Shown here piece by piece: positions 58,781 through 64,000 of a stretch of DNA of 64,000 bases. The notes under the pieces are model-generated. The model had not been told where the DNA came from, ran no database searches, and worked only from the letters and a program-made list of their open reading frames with translations. Each line of letters opens with the position of its first letter. The stretch's first letter is position 1. The stretch covers positions 79,620,925 to 79,684,924 of the forward strand of contig CM038225.1 of the NCBI GenBank assembly GCA_021442155.1, in the 5' to 3' direction. The DNA comes from Cymbidium sinense (taxonomy: Eukaryota; Streptophyta; Magnoliopsida; Asparagales; Orchidaceae). The position numbers were made by a program, and so were the translations under genes.

Positions 58781-61700
58781 CATTTTTTGATCACTAGACT
58801 CAATGTGTGTTGGTCCTTTGTGAAAGAAATTTTAATAACACGAGATTTTGATGGTTAGATATGCTTTCCATTAGGGTTAGATGGTGTGTGCAAGATTTCA
58901 TTCCAATCCGGGCTTGATCAAGCTTGAATCTGACCTTTGAAAGTGAACGGTCTCCATTATTCCTCAGGGAAGAATAGGGATGATCTATGGCCATCCATCT
59001 GCATTTTGGATGGACAACCAAGATTAAAAAATGTTTTATATCCTATTTCACCCTTTTAAAACCTCATATTAAATCATATCCCTTCAATCCTTGATCAAAC
59101 GGTGGATACCAAACCGTAGTCACACCATGCGCCATGACAAGACGCTATGGTAGCTCGTTTAACGCGTGTAAAGCATATGAGTCAGCCAGATGTCACCATT
59201 GGATTATGAGAATTAATTAGGGTTTATTTAATTCTAATTAATTACTTAAACTTCAAAAATTCATATCTCTTTAAAACAATTAGAAAAATATGAGGTAAAT
59301 TACCACTAAAAGATCTCAATCTAGAATATTCTAAAATTAGTTTTAATGAACTTTGAATTGTATCTTTCTTTGATTTTGGGTTTTAGTGGAAATATTAATT
59401 TACTAATTACTCCCTAATTAATACACAAATTAATCTCAAACTTCTTGGGTATATTTTGGGGGATGACTTCTATCTTCCCTAATTTTCTTGGAATTTATTG
59501 ATGGCTTAATTGGGAGAATTGCTAATGCATTTTATAATTACCCCCTTTATGTAATTGAGGATAATTAAGAGTTTTATTAGTATTTTAATCCCTTATTGAA
59601 GTTGATTAATATTTGATCCAATGAATAGGAGGTTTAGGGAATAATTTTAGGGCATTTTCCCTAAGCTATTTCCTAAACTTTCTTTCCTAATATTCTATTA
59701 ATTAAGGGTTAATTCACTAATTACCCTCTTAATTAATTTATTAAAATTTTTAAAACTTTCTAGAACTTAATTAATCTACTTCAAGTAGATGCTTAGGTGT
59801 TCAAGAGCCTAAGTTCAATTAAGGAAATCAAAATTAACTCATATGTGTGAGGGGTGTTTTGAAATTACTTAAGTTAAACCCCTTTGTTTAATTAACCATT
59901 AATCATGAGCCAAATTGCATTAGGCCCCTTTCTTCCTATGTGCATTACAAATTTAAATTTCTTGTGAGTTTTTTTAAGTCATCTAATTGGCTCATAATTA
60001 TTTGGTTAACTATGCTAAGGTGGTGTAGGTAAGGGTTAATTAACATGTTTAATTCATACCTTAATATAATCAAAATCTAAAATGAATCTAATCATCTAAA
60101 AATTAAACAAAAATGTCAAACACATGTGGGAATGGGTTAGGAACATCAAACTCAACTCACATTTTCAAAATTAAATCAAATTCAAAATCAAACAAAAATC
60201 ACACTAAATAAACTTTGATTTACTTTAAGCTTTCTTATTTCATAAGATTGTCTTTAGGATTTAATTGAAGTGAATGTGTTTACATGCTTTCATTGCTTTA
60301 GTTCTTCCCAACATGTTAAATATGTATGTCATGTGGTTTCATGCATCCAAGCTTTTCAAAATCAAATTTAAAATGAAAATGTTTCTTTTATGTCAAATTG
60401 CTTGTGTTGGCTAAAGTAAGAATATAAGTGACTATTAGCACTATTAAATTCAAATTATTTTCAAAATATATGAATCAATTATCAAAACGAAGGTGTGTTA
60501 CTTATATCTTAATTATAAGTTTGCATATGAGAAAACATAAAGATGTGCTTAATGTAGGTTTTCTTTCTCTTCCCTTTTAGTATAGTTTTGAATAGGATTT
60601 GGCAAGATGTATGGTTCATTTGAAAAAAACCTAACACTTGCCTAATTCCATATCCTATTCATTCCTATACTATCACTTAAGAAGGATACCTATGCTTGCA
60701 CATATAAATTGCATAAAAAAAAATAAATCAACTAACACCAGCTTTTGCATTCTTTCTTTTCCATTCATTTCTTTTGTAGACATGCTTGTATTTAAGGAAA
60801 GTGGTATACTATGGACAACCCCGAGGTTACGAGGCTATAAGTAGCCTTAAGTAGGTCTTTTATCTTATACCTCTGGTTAATAATGATGTCATACTCACTT
60901 ATGCCTTTCATACATTCCTATGTGCATGTGAAAGTTGGATAAGAAACCCCTTTGCTACTTAATGAAAATCATGCATAATAAAATTTCAAATTTTCTTAGA
61001 TGAATCACTTAGCATGCATCATAAAGTGTGTTAAACATTCTCATTTGTGTGTATAGATATGCTTAGGACTCATTCATATGTATATTATACATGTTGGGAA
61101 AGAAATAAAGTGATGTATATTTTGTGAATTTAGTTCATTATACTTAATCTTAAAATGTCTTTCTTTTTGAAGATGTTTGTTTAGAGTTCATCAAAACTTA
61201 GGATTAATTAAAATACTTAATTAAAATATTCACTAAACAAAATTAAAATATGAATCCACTTTTGAAATTACTTAGGTTAGGAAGGAAAGAGATGTCCTCT
61301 TCTCTTTCCATCTCTTTATAACTTAGTAATTAATCATAGGATTCACTTGAACCCAATCAAAACATAAAATAAAATCAACCCAAAGTAATTAAATCACTTA
61401 AATGAAACCCTCCTCTAAGTTGAACATGCTTTATACTTAGAAAATTCTAACTTAAAGCTAGCTAAGCATACCACACAAACCTCTAAAGCATACACATTAG
61501 GCTAAGTCACCACTTTTAGCTTTAGGTTAGGGCGGTGCATGGTTTGATACTTGCTTTTATTTTGTGATATATATTTTTTAGTCTAGATGTTAAGATGTAT
61601 GTATGTAGAATGAATAGTAGGGTGGTCTTAGTCTAACCATTATCTTCTACAGGGGATTGTGCTTAAGGGTAATAAATAAAAATATAAATGCTTTTTAGCA

Positions 61701-63336
61701 GCTTATACCCTAAGCATAATCCAATCGTGGACTTAGTCACCCATGTGGGGTGATAAGTCCAATATATATGATTGGGATTTGGTGGTTTGTTTAGCTAACC
61801 TTTATTTTGCAGGTGTTATCTAGATTTACTTTTCTTTTTCATGTAAATTTTGCAATTAAGATTTTGGAATAATTATTATGGGGATTAGGATGAACATTGG
61901 TCATAAGATCCCATCTTATGTACCATGTGAAGCCTTAGGAGCATCCACCTTCCAACCATACAAAAGGAGGAACCAAAGAAGAAAGAAGAAAAGTAGAAGA
62001 AAGAAGAAAAGAATAATGAAGAAATAAAGATTGAAGACCCACATAATAATGAATTCCTTTTTTAATTGTATTTAATTCATTTATAATTTAGGTTGTAAGC
62101 TTGGCTACCCAATTTGTTTTCAGGTTTGTAATGAATCTTATTCTTATGATTTTATAAATTGATTGATGATTTGTTTAGCTTGTGCATTAAGTGGCATCAT
62201 TTTCTTAATTTCTTCTTTACTTTATGTATGGCTTGGATGTGGATTAAGCTCTTAGGAAAAAATAAATCTTCTACCAAATCTAACAACTCAAAACTAAAAA
62301 TAAGGAACTCATAACCTCACCTATAGCTTAGGCTAAAATCAAGATAAAAAAATTAGCAACCCCTTAGTTGGATGAGTACTTCTTTTATAACATCATGCAC
62401 AAATGCATATTATCTTCACTCTTGATAAGAGGGCTTTCACCTTTATCAGAGAAACTTGGCTTGACCTTTAAGAGCCATGGTGAAAACACACCTCCTCCCT
62501 TCTTACTGATTTTGGCCAATAATCTCATTTCACATGCATTAGGCATATGAATCCTATTAGCCTGAGTCAAAATAACTGTCCAAAAATGAAAATAAAAATA
62601 AATCTGAATTGCATTCGATTTAGGTCATTTGAAGCATACCCTTACATGATCTAATCTCTTTAGGAAGTGAGTCTAAGACTTAGTCTCTTTTAAATAAATA
62701 ACAGCCTAGATATCTTGTATAAAGCATAAGACTCACCTACATATATTTAAAACCATAGGAGAAGTTAGTTGGCGGCCTTCCCGAGGTGGTTGTATGTCCA
62801 ACCAGTCGGGTGGTTTGTCCTCTCTTATGGAGGTAAACCAAATACCCATTTTTACCTTAGATTTAGGTTGTTCTTTCAACCCTTACCAAAGCTCCCTAGA
62901 TTTAAGTTTTGAGGTTATTTTTTCCTTTGTGGGCCATAAGCTTAAATCCTCGCCTCTTAGCATTTTAGAATCTTATGTTATGAAATCATAAGCCCAAAAT
63001 TTCTAATAAAAAATTCAACTTAAACAAATTAAATCAATTTCAAAAATGTAAAGCCCAACATTAGATAGTTTGAGATGTTCGCTAGGTTTTCTAGTATCGT
63101 GGACATCTCCTACTTATCTTTCTTTTGGCTTCGATAATAACTCCCTCTCTTTGATTAATCCCATTTGATCTTCCAAAATAAATTAATCAATTGATAGTCC
63201 TACTTATTGAAACCTTTGGAGACAATGATCATTTACCTTAATCAAGAGTATTCCTAAGGGATCCTGTCACTTATGATGTAATTAACTATGAGGGCTTACC
63301 CCTGTAGGAAATTTAACGAACCCGATTTAAAATAAA

Positions 63337-63465
63337 CCCTACTTTACTGTTTCATGTAAAGTAGGGGAAGAATCTCTGGTACATATACAAACCAATTGAC
63401 CTTAGGAGTCCTTGTTGAGATGATTAGGTCTATTGTAGAGTGGTGACTTCTATCTTTCAAGATAG
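63337..63465 (+). other. Two conserved hairpins near the 3' end of LTR copy 4
   Basis: CCCTACTTTAC (63337-63347), 8-base loop, GTAAAGTAGGG (63356-63366). CTATCT (63450-63455), loop TTCA, AGATAG (63460-63465). Confidence 0.72.
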
Positions 63466-63652
63466 TACACCTCTCGTCAATGTCGTACCCAATCACCCTC
63501 AAAAAGAACATATGCGGATCTACGTGGTGTCCCAACAAGGCGTAATATACTCTTTTATATCTTTATGTTTTCATTTATCCTTTTTTTCTAAAAGGAAGAG
63601 GAGGATAGATTAAGGAAAAAAATGTATAAAATAATATAAAAATTTCACCACG

Positions 63653-64000
63653 GTATACAATTTCAAAAAGTTCACAATACTCCAGCAATAGTAGCTCACA
63701 ATCTTTTCAACTCATCACCACTCTTTGGCAATTCACTATTTGAGGGATGGACTTGAAAGTCCCTTGCCAATCAATAACTGATAGAGAAGTTCATCTTAAT
63801 CATGATTGACTATAAAAGAAAGCGATCAAAGCAAATCCACTTGCAAAGATAACTTCTCAAGTAATAAGAAACTTTATTTAGATTGATATTATTAGTAGTA
63901 TGAGTTACCCATGGTGATTATCACTTATAATGAGACTCAATTTGCTGAGAGAGGCTTAAAGGAGTTCTGTGAGTCTCAAAGGGTTAACCTAAAATTCATA
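63653..64000 (+). pseudogene. Element C integrase, core part after the solo LTR
   Basis: Directly after the LTR the frame resumes QFQKVHNTPAIVAHNLFNSS (usual CQ.F......P). Next is a degraded WGMDI.GP segment, LAKITSQVIRNFI near 63850, then LPMVIITYNETQFAERGLKE, FCESQRVNLKFI to the window edge. The second catalytic Asp of the DNGTQF motif reads Tyr (TYNETQF, near 63927). Broken by stops; the rest is outside the window. Confidence 0.82.

Larger units (their letters stand above)
55930..63652 (+). repeat. Solo LTR of the A/B family, 7723 bp (copy 4)
   Basis: Starts TGTTGTCCTC and ends TTCACCACG (CACCACA in copies 1 and 2). It is flanked by GTATA on both sides, and no internal region is attached. 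Order: U3 hairpin repeats (56150-56760), TTGACC-rich block (57060-58160), GC-richer segment (58050-58780) ending in TCGGTGAGGTATGG, then ~4.8 kb of very AT-rich DNA with no gene, then the two 3' hairpins. The short open frames (e.g. 60638-60844, 62794-62991) are not conserved in other copies. A full-length solo LTR implies LTR-LTR recombination of a complete element. Confidence 0.9.
50860..64000 (+). mobile_element. Element C, a second Tat-lineage Ty3/Gypsy family, interrupted by a solo LTR
   Basis: Plus-strand order: promoter-like leader with TATAAAAG, gag, protease, [foreign RT fragment], RT, RNase H, second RNase H, integrase start, [solo LTR 55930-63652], integrase core, right window edge. 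Protein landmarks differ clearly from A and B, so it is another family of the same lineage. All genes carry many stops, and active-site Asp and Gly of the protease are mutated. Confidence 0.82.

Overview
This window is repeat-rich nuclear DNA of a flowering plant. It is AT-rich and holds degenerate Ty3/Gypsy polyproteins with two RNase H domains (the plant Tat lineage), a Mutator-like transposon (MULE) with 9-bp target duplications, and a decayed plant mobile domain (PMD) gene. I cannot name the species. I found no intact host gene, tRNA, rRNA, CRISPR array or bacterial-type operon. Every coding region is a pseudogene with stops or frameshifts. LAYOUT. Positions 1-5049 (+): protease-to-integrase part of retrotransposon A, whose 5' part lies outside the window. 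Positions 5050-30070 (-): retrotransposon B of the same family, inserted in the 3' untranslated region of A; its order on the minus strand is 5' LTR (30070-25088), primer-binding-like site, leader with hairpin repeats, gag, protease, RT, two RNases H, integrase, long 3' untranslated region, 3' LTR (11618-5050). Positions 30071-32489 (+): rest of A's 3' untranslated region, with a (CA)n(TA)n microsatellite and three ~310-bp tandem repeats. From 32490 to about 50150 (+): A's 3' LTR, split at 33578-43294 by a 9.7-kb MULE that carries a mudrA-like transposase and a PMD pseudogene. Positions 50151-50859: unassigned. Positions 50860-64000 (+): retrotransposon C, a different Tat-lineage family, whose integrase is split at 55930-63652 by a 7.7-kb solo LTR of the A/B family flanked by the 5-bp duplication GTATA. 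RELATIONSHIPS. The four LTR copies are cross-evidence for one another. They share the ends TGTTG...CACCACA, a full length near 7.5 kb, TTGACC-rich blocks, small U3 hairpins, a possible splice donor and two hairpins near the 3' end. The likely order of events is: C and A inserted; B inserted into A; a full A/B-family element inserted into C's integrase and collapsed to a solo LTR; the MULE inserted into A's 3' LTR. The order among the last steps is inference. The most novel-looking observations are the covarying hairpin array in the leader of B, the covarying hairpins at the LTR 3' end, the MULE with a PMD gene and a palindromic repeat array between its two genes, and an RT fragment of the A/B family lodged in element C.
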